From NCBI GenBank assembly GCA_905176665.1, contig CAJINA010000101.1, positions 1-57,736 of the forward strand: 57,736 bases of DNA, written 5' to 3'. Under the pieces are notes generated by a model. It was not told the DNA's origin, did no database searches, and saw only the letters and a program-made list of their open reading frames with translations. The stretch's first letter is position 1. The number at the start of each line of letters is the position of its first letter. Origin of the DNA: Olavius algarvensis Delta 4 endosymbiont (lineage in GTDB: Bacteria > Desulfobacterota > Desulfobacteria > Desulfobacterales > CAJINA01). Position numbers and translations under genes: made by a program. Positions 36,434-45,277 of the stretch are shown here, in pieces.

Positions 36434-37870
36434 TTATCTCCACCCGCGCTGCATCTCATCCAAGATCTTGACGGTGTCTTTCGGCAAGGGTTCCGGACGA
36501 TGTTCCATTTTCTTGAGGGTCACTTCCTGCAACCGTTGCTCGAAGGTTTTAGAACCGGAGGCTTTCCACTGATCAAGGATTGCGCGGTCAAATATTTCAG
36601 AATACCTGATCTTCTTAAAATTATTGAAGGTGTGGGGATCCTGGAGAAAATGCCCGCGGGGCCCCACGCGGTCGATGACGTCCAACGCCAGGCTTTCCTC
36701 ATCCAGCGAAAGGCCCTGCATAAAATGATCGACCGCATCAACAATTTCATTGGCCAATACCATGAATTCGGGTGAAGCCAGGGAGCCGTGGTCCAGCCAA
36801 CTGCCGCAATCGTGCACCAATCCGGACCCAATGGTGGCCGCCGCCAGGCACTGGAAGGTTGCCTCTGCCCCGGCCTGGGCGTCGCAAAACTTCGCATCCG
36901 TGGCCCCGGCGGTACCGAAAAACGGCAGGCGATAGTGTTGCGCCATCTGAGCCAGGGCCGCCGTCATCAGGGGCATTTCACAGGCACCGTAGGAAAAAAC
37001 CGCCGTCCGCATATCCATGACAGTTGCTTGGGCACCGGCCACAAAGGGGGCCCCCGGTTTTACATATTGATGCAATACCAGCCCGCTCAACGTCTCGGCA
37101 TTTCCCTGCACGACCGTGCCCGCCAGCGTAGCCGGAGCGGTACCCGCTGCCTGGGGCGCCGACGAGTTAATCAAGGGGATGTTGTTTTGCGCGCAAAATA
37201 TAATCTTATCCACGGCCAGGCCAAAATAAGCCAGGGGCGAAATCGGTTCCGAGTAGTGCAGCAAACAGGGCGCCATGTCAAAGTTTTCCTTGCCCCCGCA
37301 AAGCAGGAGGGCCATTGCATAGATATCTTTGCTGCTGGCTGTGTCTTTGCTGCAAAAGGCGATGGGTTTTTCACAATACTCCATGGCATATCGGGCGATG
37401 ACCCGGTCGGCGATATCCGGCGGCACGTCGTCGGCCATCCCGATAATCATGGCCCAGTGAAGATGCGGCAGGGCGTCGCACAAAGTGGCCGTAACCTTCA
37501 CGTTATCGCTGACAAAGCGTCTGCGTGCATGGGTTTTGGGATCCAAATAATCGACACAGTCCAGACTCGGCCCAAAATAAGTTTTATCCCGCTCCAGGGT
37601 AATGGTACGTTTGCCGGTCCGGGTGCCGAGGATAACCCGGGAAGGTGCCCGCTGGATGGCATCTTCTACCATCCACGAAGGTATTTTTACCCGGTCATCT
37701 TCCACCCGGGCACCGTGTCCGGATAACATTTCCAGGGCTTTTGGGTGCGGGATGTCGACACCGGTTCTCTCCAGCACATCGAGCGTGGCGCTATGGATCT
37801 GATCGATCTGATCCTGGTTGATGACCTGTATGCGCGGCTTAAAATGTAACTCGTCTGGGGCCATTCCCAT
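36434..37870 (-). CDS. MttB-family (non-pyrrolysine) methyltransferase homologue 2
   Basis: 478 residues. The opening INQDQIDQIHSATLDVLERTG is typical for the family, followed by the barrel with HGARVED, TYFGPSLDCVDYLDP, and INSSAPQAAGTAPATLAGTV. No in-frame TAG. It is distinct from homologue 1 and most like homologue 4 in segment patterns such as PTGDYL/RGHFLQDPHTFNNF near the C-terminus. AAAGGGGG precedes the ATG. It should demethylate a betaine-type substrate to a corrinoid protein, but none is encoded nearby. Confidence 0.88.
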   Translation of the reverse strand: MGMAPDELHFKPRIQVINQDQIDQIHSATLDVLERTGVDIPHPKALEMLSGHGARVEDDRVKIPSWMVEDAIQRAPSRVILGTRTGKRTITLERDKTYFGPSLDCVDYLDPKTHARRRFVSDNVKVTATLCDALPHLHWAMIIGMADDVPPDIADRVIARYAMEYCEKPIAFCSKDTASSKDIYAMALLLCGGKENFDMAPCLLHYSEPISPLAYFGLAVDKIIFCAQNNIPLINSSAPQAAGTAPATLAGTVVQGNAETLSGLVLHQYVKPGAPFVAGAQATVMDMRTAVFSYGACEMPLMTAALAQMAQHYRLPFFGTAGATDAKFCDAQAGAEATFQCLAAATIGSGLVHDCGSWLDHGSLASPEFMVLANEIVDAVDHFMQGLSLDEESLALDVIDRVGPRGHFLQDPHTFNNFKKIRYSEIFDRAILDQWKASGSKTFEQRLQEVTLKKMEHRPEPLPKDTVKILDEMQRGWR

Positions 37871-37903
37871 AATTGCCCCCTTTCCTCAGAGGGTTGATCT
37901 TCC

Positions 37904-37940
37904 AGAACCCATCTCAAAGAAGGGTTTTGAGATAGGTTCT
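37904..37940. repeat. Strong stem-loop between nitroreductase and MttB genes
   Basis: Arms AGAACCCATCTCAAA (37904-37918) and TTTGAGATAGGTTCT (37926-37940), 14 of 15 bases paired. It lies between the nitroreductase stop (37952) and the MttB start (37870). It may attenuate or process the transcript; it is not followed by a T-run. The same 15-mer occurs at the dapL stop. Confidence 0.65.
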
Positions 37941-37951
37941 GCTTGATACGA

Positions 37952-38689
37952 TCAGCGCATAGTAAACCCACGCGTTTTCAAAAAGCCGCGCATGTGGGGG
38001 CGTGATTCCTTACCCACCAGGTCCCGCATCTCCAGAGTCCAATTACTGTCTTTGGTGCCGCCGGTACGTGTCCGGTAGTATTGGCGCAACTGATCATCAT
38101 AGCGCTGAATACCATCCGGGTCAGCGGCTGCCTGATACTGCTCTTCCTTGAGCACCACGGAAAGGGGCAGGCGTGGTTTGACTTCCGGATCCTGGGCCGG
38201 GTACCCGAGACAGAACCCGAAGACCGGGTACACCTGGTCCGGTAAATCCAGCAGGGCCGTTACCCCGGCCGGGTCATTGCGGATGCCCCCGATGTAGCAG
38301 ATCCCCAGTCCCGCCGATTCCGCGGCAATGGCGCAATTCTGGGCAAACAGGGCGACATCGACGGTAGCAATGATGAAGTGCTCGGTCATGCCTGGCACGA
38401 AATCGCCGCCTTGCATTTCACAGGCCTGCCGGGAGCGGCTCAAATCGGCGCAGAATACTAAAAACGCCCCGGCAGTGCCCACATATTCCTGATCGCCGGC
38501 CAGTTGGGCAATGGCACACCGCGTGTCTGGATTGCGAACCCGGATCACGGTAGTCGCCTGCAGGTTGCTGGAGGTGGCGGCCGCCTGCCCGCAGCGGACG
38601 ATGTCGTTGATTAGCTCGTCTGCGACCGGCTGATCAGTGAATTTACGGATGGATCGGTGGGAACGCAGTAATTGCATAACCGGATTCAT
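37952..38689 (-). CDS. NfsA-like flavin nitroreductase / NADPH oxidoreductase
   Basis: 245 residues of the nitroreductase superfamily: opening LLRSHRSIRKFTDQPV (FMN phosphate contacts), ATSSNLQATTVIRV, and GGIRNDP, GFCLGYP further on. This is the NfsA (NADPH-dependent, FMN) group; physiological substrate is usually unknown. Length is normal. It lies between MttB homologues 2 and 3, so it may serve the same pathway, but no chemistry links it. Confidence 0.85.
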   Translation of the reverse strand: MNPVMQLLRSHRSIRKFTDQPVADELINDIVRCGQAAATSSNLQATTVIRVRNPDTRCAIAQLAGDQEYVGTAGAFLVFCADLSRSRQACEMQGGDFVPGMTEHFIIATVDVALFAQNCAIAAESAGLGICYIGGIRNDPAGVTALLDLPDQVYPVFGFCLGYPAQDPEVKPRLPLSVVLKEEQYQAAADPDGIQRYDDQLRQYYRTRTGGTKDSNWTLEMRDLVGKESRPHMRGFLKTRGFTMR

Positions 38690-38737
38690 AGCACATCTCC
38701 ATCGTTTGAGAGTCCGTTTTCAGGATTGAAATGATTA

Positions 38738-38846
38738 TAAAGAATCCTTGCCCAAAGGTCCAGGCCTTGGCTTGCCTTTTGAAGGGCCGAGCATCCAGAG
38801 AACGCATTCGTAACATGGCCGGATTCAGGGGATTGGGTCAAAGGCT
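38738..38846. repeat. Degraded remnant of the REP-like family
   Basis: AAAGAATCCTTGCCC at the left and GGCCGGATTCAGGGGATTGGGTCAAAGGCTGAA at the right resemble the left half of copies 1-3. The rest is missing. Between it and the next gene there is nothing else. Confidence 0.5.
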
Positions 38847-38953
38847 GAATAAAAGGATGAAACCGAATTGAAAAGCATTACAACCAGCGAACAGGAGTTT
38901 TATTCCGGCCCTGAATCACCACTCGGGATCACCGGCCGTGTTCCTATTCAAAT

Positions 38954-40459
38954 TTAGGTTTTCAGAAATGTGTCCTGTAACTGGGTCTGGCTGCCCGTTT
39001 CCGATCCACGGGCGACGTCGTCCGGGACATCCTCGGCGATTTCATCCAGCTCAGGAAAGTATTCTTTGAGTTGGGAAATCTCGTTAAGTTTGTCCTGCCA
39101 TTTGAGGAACGTCCCCACATGTGTAAGGGTGTGGTCCGCGTTTTTGGGTCCGCCCTTTTCCAGAATTTCACGAATTCCCTTGACGACCTGTTTGTCCTCC
39201 GGCAGATAGAGCGGAACGAGGAAATCATGCCGCGTTTGGAGCCAGAGCTTGCGAGACGCTCTTTCCCGTTTACAGTCCTTGATGAATTTTTCCTTGCTGA
39301 AATAGTTGAGGTTGCCCAGTGTGCCCATAGCGTGCCGCAGGATATGGACACCATAGGTTCGCAGGATGTCGCGGGAAATTTCCGACTCCTGGACGGCAGC
39401 CGGGATATCGGTGAGGATGCTGGTACTGCCGCCCGACTGGGCCGAAGCCATGCCCGTAACCCAAAGGTTCAGCCGGGCCATGGCCGAATTGATGAGCGGT
39501 TGCCCGGGGTCGCTGTAATCGAGGTTGCCGTCGATACCCAGCAGGTCCGGGATGCCGCCGTGGACGCAACCGATGCCCGGATTGATGGTCTGGGCCAGCA
39601 CCATCATGAAGAGAACCTGGGCGTGGATCTGGGTGAGCAGGGCTTCCGGGCTCGCGGGGCCCGTGGAGCCGGCGATGGTGAGATCCAGGATCAACAGATT
39701 GTTTCCCTCGCGGGCGCTGCGCAAAAACGGGGCCACCATGTTGGGCATAAAGGTCATGGAAGTGATCAGGCTGGTACCGTCCAGCCAGTCATCCCGGTAG
39801 CTGAAATAGGAAGTTTCCTCGTCGGTCATGTTCCGGGTGGTGGTCATCTTCAGGTCCGAAAAATGCTCCTCCATGAGCAGTGCGCACTCAAAGTCAGAGA
39901 TGGATTTGTCGGTGGTCACCGGGATGCTGAAAATGCCGAGGCTGTCCGCAAATTCGCCCGCTATCCGGACGATGTCTTCAAACTCCTCGCGATTGGCAGG
40001 CTGCAGGTCATCGCGTCCCGGGCGCAGCAGAAAAGGCGCCGTGGCGCCGGTCCCGAAGGCGTTCTCGCCCGGATCTTCCGCCATATCTTTGGGGACCATG
40101 TCGAGGCACTGCTCCAGATAGTCTTCGCGGAGAGGCACAAACAGCGCCTGTTCACTATCGTCATCGATGGCATCCGCCTCTATCAGCAACTCCATGAGCT
40201 CCGGGCTGTTGACAATATCCATGCCGATTTCGGTCAAAATCTTGCGGGCATTGCGGTCGATGCGTTTATAGATCCGGAGTTCATTGGAGAGCGTGTCCAT
40301 ATCGGCTATGCGCTCACGGGCAATATCCGCCTCCGGGCTGCTGGGGTGCAGTTCCACAATCTTGGCATAGTGCCGCTTGGCACTCTGAAACTCATACTGC
40401 TGCTCGGCGGCAACCGCATCATCAAACATTCTGATGATCTTTTTAGCACGCTTTCGCAT
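38954..40459 (-). CDS. Divergent MttB-like methyltransferase with N-terminal TPR-like segment (homologue 3)
   Basis: 501 residues. The first 55 form a TPR-like helix pair (EFQSAKRHYAKIVELHPSSP) not found in usual MttB proteins. A barrel follows: DRNARKILTEIGMDIVNSPEL, RPGRDDLQPANREEFEDIVR, DLTIAGSTGPASPEALLTQI, GCVHGGIPDLLG. It is a distant member of the MttB superfamily and could be a regulator or scaffold rather than an enzyme. No in-frame TAG. AGGAGGAGG precedes the ATG. It lies between the nitroreductase and YbaK genes. The superfamily call rests on motif likeness; the family's residues for corrinoid docking could not be checked. Confidence 0.68.
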   Translation of the reverse strand: MRKRAKKIIRMFDDAVAAEQQYEFQSAKRHYAKIVELHPSSPEADIARERIADMDTLSNELRIYKRIDRNARKILTEIGMDIVNSPELMELLIEADAIDDDSEQALFVPLREDYLEQCLDMVPKDMAEDPGENAFGTGATAPFLLRPGRDDLQPANREEFEDIVRIAGEFADSLGIFSIPVTTDKSISDFECALLMEEHFSDLKMTTTRNMTDEETSYFSYRDDWLDGTSLITSMTFMPNMVAPFLRSAREGNNLLILDLTIAGSTGPASPEALLTQIHAQVLFMMVLAQTINPGIGCVHGGIPDLLGIDGNLDYSDPGQPLINSAMARLNLWVTGMASAQSGGSTSILTDIPAAVQESEISRDILRTYGVHILRHAMGTLGNLNYFSKEKFIKDCKRERASRKLWLQTRHDFLVPLYLPEDKQVVKGIREILEKGGPKNADHTLTHVGTFLKWQDKLNEISQLKEYFPELDEIAEDVPDDVARGSETGSQTQLQDTFLKT

Positions 40460-40537
40460 AGCTTTGGCCCTCCTCCTGAAGACATATGCAAAGCTACCCG
40501 CTCAGTACAGGCAGCTGCGAACACCCGGTCGACGCCG

Positions 40538-40990
40538 TCAAAGCAGCTTGGGACTGCAGAGCTTTTTCAGGTCCCAGGCCTTCAGCTTGTAGGATTTGTC
40601 GTGGACACCGGGATTGAAATACACATAATCCTTACGGGTCAAAGCCGTATCCATGTAAATGGATAGTGGGGCGAACTGGCCGAAGGGCGGCACACAGCCG
40701 ACTTCACAGCCCACTTTTTCGCTGACCTGTTCCGGTTTGGCAAACGTCACCTTCTTGGTGCCAATCCCCTTGGCGGCCGCTTTCCAGTCGACCCTTTGGT
40801 CACCCGGAAGAACCAGGACCACCATCTCTTTTTCCTTGGTCATGAGTACCAGCGACTTCACGGTTTCGGCCTCATTGACCCCCAGGGCCGTGGCCATGGC
40901 CGGGTTGGTGAAGACCGGTTCATGTTCAAACACTTCATAGTCAATTTTGTTTTTCTTCAAAATCTCGATGATGTTTTCCTCAAGCGTCAT
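40538..40990 (-). CDS. YbaK/EbsC family aminoacyl-tRNA deacylase
   Basis: 150 residues. Opens with IEILKKNKIDYEVFEHEPVFT and contains VKSLVLMTK, LPGDQRVDWKAAAKGIG and CEVGCVPPFGQFAPL, the YbaK/ProX pattern. Members hydrolyse mischarged Cys- or Ala-tRNA(Pro). Length is normal. It sits among pathway genes but is a housekeeping editing enzyme; a REP-like hairpin element separates it from the FeS oxidoreductase gene. Confidence 0.9.
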   Translation of the reverse strand: MTLEENIIEILKKNKIDYEVFEHEPVFTNPAMATALGVNEAETVKSLVLMTKEKEMVVLVLPGDQRVDWKAAAKGIGTKKVTFAKPEQVSEKVGCEVGCVPPFGQFAPLSIYMDTALTRKDYVYFNPGVHDKSYKLKAWDLKKLCSPKLL

Positions 40991-41024
40991 GAATCGTTTC
41001 CTTTCTTAGGATTATACCTTTTTC

Positions 41025-41172
41025 GAACTAGGGACTGTTTTTAAATTGCCTTTTGTCCCAATCCCGGCGTTGGGCGCTCGGTTCCAATCCTCGAAATACT
41101 TTGAGTATTCCTCCGGTTGGAACTTCTCGGCCGCCTTGGCCTTGACCCAAAATCTCAATTTAGAAGCAGCCC
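41025..41172. repeat. Palindromic dispersed element, copy 1
   Basis: Outer arms GGGACTGTTTTTAAATTG and CAATTTAGAAGCAGCCC pair imperfectly, and the centre GTTCCAATCCTCGAAATACT / AGTATTCCTCCGGTTGGAAC forms a long hairpin. The reverse complement matches 52426-52568 (GTCAAGG..AAGGCGGCCG.GAAGTTC, GAGTATTTCGAGG, GCGCCCAACGC). It lies between the YbaK and FeS genes. Confidence 0.75.
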
Positions 41173-43176
41173 CTAAAGGGTAACCGTATCCAGTATTTCC
41201 GCGATATCTTTGACGGGAATCTTCTCTTCCGCCTCCAGGATACCGTCATTGAGCATGGTCGTGCAAAACGGGCAGGCGGTCACCACGGTGCCCACCCCGC
41301 TGGCCACCACCTGTTCGGCGCGTTCACGGTTGATGCGTTTGCCGAGTGTTTCTTCCATAAACATCCGCCCCCCTCCGGCCCCGCAGCAAAATCCCTTTGC
41401 CCGGGTGCGGTCCATTTCGACCAGAGGGCCGGCATTGGCCCGGCTGAGAATATTGCGGGGAGCGTCATAAAGGTTATTCCAGCGTCCCAGGTAACAGGAG
41501 TCATGATAGGTCATTTTACCCAGGTCCCGGGCATCTACCTGCAACCGTCCCTCCCGGAGCAGGGTGTCAAAATAGTCAGCCGTATGCACCACCGGAAAGG
41601 CGGCGCCAAATTCCGGGTACTCATTTTTGAGGGTGTTGTAACAGTGGGGGCAGCCGGCCAGGATCATATCCGGAGCGTACTGTGAGAGAATTTCTACGTT
41701 CTGCTGGATCATCATCTGGCCCAGGTATTCGTTCCCGGCCCGCCGGGCCATATCCCCGTTGCAGCTTTCTTCCGGGCCTAGAATCGCGAAATCAACCCCT
41801 GCTTTCCGCAGCACCCGGGCAGTGGCCTGGCTGATCTTTTTGGCGCGTTCATCGAAAGAGCCGGCACACCCCACAAAAAACAGCACCTTGGCATCCGGTT
41901 TGTCCGTCATCAAGGGGACATCCAGTCCCTGGCACCAGTCGGCACGGGTATCCGCGGAAAATCCCCAGGGATTGGCCTGGTTTTCCAGGTTGTTGAAGGT
42001 TGCCTGCATTTCCGCAGGGAAGCTAGCCTCCATCAAAACCTGGTGTTTGCGAATTTCAACTATGAAATCCAGGTGCTCAATGGATACCGGGCAGATGTTC
42101 TCACACGACCGGCAGGTGGTGCAGGCCCACAGGACATCATCGGTGAGTTCGGACCCCTCACGCATGAGGGGCTGGATCGCTTCCCTTTTGTCGCTCAGCA
42201 GCAGGTCCGCCTGGTCCAGCAGGTCGATTTTGAAATCGTGGATGATTTTCTTGGGGGATAGTGGTTTGCCGGTATGGGACGCCGGGCACAACTCCTCACA
42301 GCGGCCACACTCGGTACAGGCATACAGATTGAGCACGTTGAACCAGTTAAATTCAGGTACGCGGCCGAGGCCGAAGGTCTCGGCCTCTTCATCTTCGATA
42401 TCGGTTTTAACCAGCGCCTTTTCTACCTTCAACCGCTTGCAGAATACGTTGGGGACAGCGGCCAGCAGGTGCAGGTGTTTAGACCCGGGGATATAAATCA
42501 AGAACCCCAGGATGGTACCGATATGAATGTAGTAAAAAAATTCAGACCAGAAAAAGAGCTGGCCTGAGCTGAGGGCCCTGAGATTCAAAGCTGTTGCCAA
42601 AATAGCCGAGATGGGAAACACCCCGGCATAACTGAAGTCTCCGGGGGCAATCGGCTGCACGTACAGGAAGGCGTTGATAAAATGAAACGAGATCACAATG
42701 ACGCTGGTGAATAAGATGATCAGGTTGGCATCCCTTCCCGGGGTCAGATACTCCGGTTTCAGGATAAGGCGCCGGTAAAGGGCATAGGCCAGGCCGACGA
42801 GCACAAAGGCGGCCAGGAGGTCGGCGACGAAAAGGTAGGCTGTATACGGTATCGGAAACAGATCACCAACGTGAAAGGCAGGGACCACCCCCTGTATCAT
42901 CAATTCCAGCGAATGGGGCTGAATGGCCAGGAAACCAAAGAAAATCAAGGTATGTGCCAGGCCGGGCATCAGTTTCCGGCGGACATTGGCCTGCCCGAGC
43001 ACATCCACAAAGAGAACGGTAATCCGGTCAGCGATGCGGTCCAGTCTGCCGGGGGCCTCACCTTCCACCGCCATCATGATGTTGTACAGCCGGACAACTT
43101 TTTTAAAGAACAACCCAAAAGCGCCTATCAGGGCCGCCAGCATCAGCACTGATTTGAAGACAAGATACGTATTCAT
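41173..43176 (-). CDS. Membrane FeS oxidoreductase, ETF:quinone type (NarI + HdrD/CCG)
   Basis: 667 residues: about six N-terminal membrane helices (up to 235) of the NarI-like haem b type, two 4Fe-4S motifs (CTECGRCEELCP and CTTCRSCENICP, about 290-380), and two CCG domains (CPHCYNTL, CCGAGGGRMFMEE, CPFCTTML) like HdrD. This architecture belongs to the membrane oxidoreductases paired with EtfAB in anaerobes; it would carry electrons from reduced ETF to menaquinone. The etfA gene is upstream but 350 bases away because a MITE is inserted between them. Start: GGAGG well before the ATG. Confidence 0.9.
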   Translation of the reverse strand: MNTYLVFKSVLMLAALIGAFGLFFKKVVRLYNIMMAVEGEAPGRLDRIADRITVLFVDVLGQANVRRKLMPGLAHTLIFFGFLAIQPHSLELMIQGVVPAFHVGDLFPIPYTAYLFVADLLAAFVLVGLAYALYRRLILKPEYLTPGRDANLIILFTSVIVISFHFINAFLYVQPIAPGDFSYAGVFPISAILATALNLRALSSGQLFFWSEFFYYIHIGTILGFLIYIPGSKHLHLLAAVPNVFCKRLKVEKALVKTDIEDEEAETFGLGRVPEFNWFNVLNLYACTECGRCEELCPASHTGKPLSPKKIIHDFKIDLLDQADLLLSDKREAIQPLMREGSELTDDVLWACTTCRSCENICPVSIEHLDFIVEIRKHQVLMEASFPAEMQATFNNLENQANPWGFSADTRADWCQGLDVPLMTDKPDAKVLFFVGCAGSFDERAKKISQATARVLRKAGVDFAILGPEESCNGDMARRAGNEYLGQMMIQQNVEILSQYAPDMILAGCPHCYNTLKNEYPEFGAAFPVVHTADYFDTLLREGRLQVDARDLGKMTYHDSCYLGRWNNLYDAPRNILSRANAGPLVEMDRTRAKGFCCGAGGGRMFMEETLGKRINRERAEQVVASGVGTVVTACPFCTTMLNDGILEAEEKIPVKDIAEILDTVTL

Positions 43177-43209
43177 ACAGATCTCGAATCCTCCGCAGCA
43201 GGGTCCCTA

Positions 43210-43526
43210 GTGTTGTGTCCTATAAGTTTCTTACAAAATAATACCGCAGCAATGGCGATTTAGAACACCTTAAAAATTCGAAATCCGAATATCGGAATGT
43301 TCTCAAGGCGAACGCCGCAAATACGAAACAATAAAGCAAGTCGGAATGACCCAAAAATTCAAACAAAACCTATTACTAAAGCTGCCAAGTTTATGTTTTG
43401 GTCATTTAGACATTTGAATTTTAGATTTGTTTCGAAATTCGTGCTTCGTATTTCGAATTTAGTTTGTCCCCTGAATCTAAGATAGAACGGTCAATCTTTT
43501 TGGCTATTATTTGTGAGACGCAACAC
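43210..43526 (+). mobile_element. 317-bp MITE, copy C, at the etfA stop codon
   Basis: Exactly as long as copy A, flanked by TA on both sides, with termini GTGTTGTGTCCTATAAGTTT and GAGACGCAACAC inverted. The right flanking TA and the last base C together give CTA, the complement of the etfA stop TAG. No ORF. Confidence 0.87.
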
Positions 43527-44476
43527 TAGGAACCACCTTCTTTCAATTGGGCCGTCAACCGGGGCACCACCTCAAAGATGTCGCCCACGATTCCGTAATC
43601 GCACTTTGAAAAAATCGGGGCATCCTTGTCTTCGTTAATCGCCACGATCACCCGGGATGTCTTCATACCTGCAAAATGCTGTACCGCCCCGGAAACACCG
43701 CAGGCGAGGTAGAGCTTGGGGCTCACCGTTTTACCGGTCTGGCCGACCTGCATGGAATGAGGGGCATACCCGGCATCCACCGCCGCCCGGGAGGCGCCCA
43801 CCGCAGCCCCGATGAGATCGGCGCATTCGTCCAGCATTTTGTAGTTTTCGGCCGCCTTGATGGCCCGCCCCCCGGTGATGACCACCGGGGCCTCGGTCAG
43901 GTCAAGTTTTCCGGCCGCGCCCCGTTTGGTTTCGATCACCCGGACCAACCCGGGATCTGCCCCGTCCGCGGTAAACGTTTCTATTTTCGCGTCCCCCGTA
44001 GATTTGACCGGCTCGACGGCATTGGGGCGCAGGGTGCACAGCAGCACGGAACCGTTGACTTTCAAGGTGGCGAACGTTTTACCCGAGAAGTGCGATTTCC
44101 GGACCTGCTGCCGGCCGATATCCACGGCCACACAGTCCGCTACCAGCGGTTCATTTAGGAGGGCGGCCAGCCGGGCAAAAATGTCTTTGCCGGCAGCGCT
44201 GGCAGTCCCCAGCAGGGCGCCGAGGTCATACGCTTTCAATGCGGCCGCCACCGCAGTTGCCGCAAGATCCGGGCTGGCGCCGAGGTCTCCGGCGGCGACT
44301 TCGATGCCGACAATGGTCCCGACCCCGTATTCGGCCAACCGGGCCTGAAGAGCAGCGGGGCTCTCCCCCAGCACCAGAGCATAGATGTCCTGGCCGGCTG
44401 CCGCGGTGAGGACCCCCAGGGTTGTGTCTTTCACAGCCCCGTTTTCGGTTTCAATCAAGATACCTGTCCGCGTCAT
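43526..44476 (-). CDS. etfA: Electron transfer flavoprotein alpha subunit
   Basis: 316 residues. N-terminal ETF domain, then the C-terminal FAD domain with the signature VGQTGKTVSPKLYLACGVSG followed by QHFAGMKTSRVIVAINEDK. Forms with EtfB a heterodimer accepting electrons from dehydrogenases. The stop TAG lies at the very end of a MITE, so the last codons may have been altered by the insertion. It starts 17 bases after the etfB stop, with AAGGAGAC before the ATG. Confidence 0.94.
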   Translation of the reverse strand: MTRTGILIETENGAVKDTTLGVLTAAAGQDIYALVLGESPAALQARLAEYGVGTIVGIEVAAGDLGASPDLAATAVAAALKAYDLGALLGTASAAGKDIFARLAALLNEPLVADCVAVDIGRQQVRKSHFSGKTFATLKVNGSVLLCTLRPNAVEPVKSTGDAKIETFTADGADPGLVRVIETKRGAAGKLDLTEAPVVITGGRAIKAAENYKMLDECADLIGAAVGASRAAVDAGYAPHSMQVGQTGKTVSPKLYLACGVSGAVQHFAGMKTSRVIVAINEDKDAPIFSKCDYGIVGDIFEVVPRLTAQLKEGGS

Positions 44477-44493
44477 CAGCTTGTCTCCTTGTC

Positions 44494-45264
44494 TTAGAGA
44501 ACTTTCTCTTCTTCTTTAAGGATCTTGATAAGTTCCGATACCTGTTTATCCACATCACCGTCAAGCATTTTCGCTGCGGATCTTTCGGGCACCGGTTCGA
44601 GGGTTTCCAGCACGACCGCCCCCTGGGATTCATCGATGCCCAGGGCAGCGATCTCAAGCTCCTTGATCTCTTTTTTCTTGGCCTTCATGATATCCGGAAA
44701 TTTGGGATAGCGCGGCTCGTTCAAACCCTTGGTGGCGCCGATGACCGCGGGCAGGCGCATTTCGATCACCTGCTTTTCCCCCCCACCGACTTCACGTTCC
44801 ACCACGGCCTTCCCATCGTCAATGACGAGATTCGAAACCTCGTTAACAATGGGCAATTCAAGGGCGCGGGCCAGCCGGTACGGGGTTTGAAAACTCTCCG
44901 TGTCCACCGAGCCCTTGCCGGTGAAGATCACATCCGGCAGCCCGTCCGCTTCCAGGGCAGCCTGCAGGGCCCGGGCCGTCAAACCGCTGTCCAGGAACTG
45001 CCCCGTGGTTTTCACCAGGATCGCCCGGTGGGCGCCCATGGCCATGCCGCTGCGGAGCGTGGCGGCGGCGGCCGGTTTGCCCACGGCCACCAGGACGACC
45101 TCGCCACCGTGCTGTTCCACCAGGCTGACCGCTTCCTCGATCCCGAACTCATCGTAAGGATTGACGACGAATTTGATTTCCTCATCGGCATACCCGGTGT
45201 CCCCGGTAATCTTGATGGTAGCGGCCGTATCGGGCACATGCTTTACACATACACAAATTTTCAT
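44494..45264 (-). CDS. etfB: Electron transfer flavoprotein beta subunit
   Basis: 256 residues with the ETF beta pattern: MKICVCVKHVPDTAATIKI, NPYDEFGIEEAVSLVE, and VNEVSNLVIDDG..VEREVGGGEKQVIEM. Binds AMP and the moving electron-transfer FAD domain. Start preceded by AGGAGGCCAGAGCAA. The gap to the upstream dimethylglycine-dehydrogenase-like gene is 13 bases, so the three genes form an operon. Whether the ETF is bifurcating cannot be decided by eye. Confidence 0.94.
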   Translation of the reverse strand: MKICVCVKHVPDTAATIKITGDTGYADEEIKFVVNPYDEFGIEEAVSLVEQHGGEVVLVAVGKPAAAATLRSGMAMGAHRAILVKTTGQFLDSGLTARALQAALEADGLPDVIFTGKGSVDTESFQTPYRLARALELPIVNEVSNLVIDDGKAVVEREVGGGEKQVIEMRLPAVIGATKGLNEPRYPKFPDIMKAKKKEIKELEIAALGIDESQGAVVLETLEPVPERSAAKMLDGDVDKQVSELIKILKEEEKVL

Positions 45265-45277
45265 TTGCTCTGGCCTC

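Noticed and set aside
39071..40666. A 531-codon plus-strand open frame opposite the TPR-MttB gene
   Set aside because: Antisense shadow without recognisable domains; it runs past the start of the real gene and has no ribosome site.
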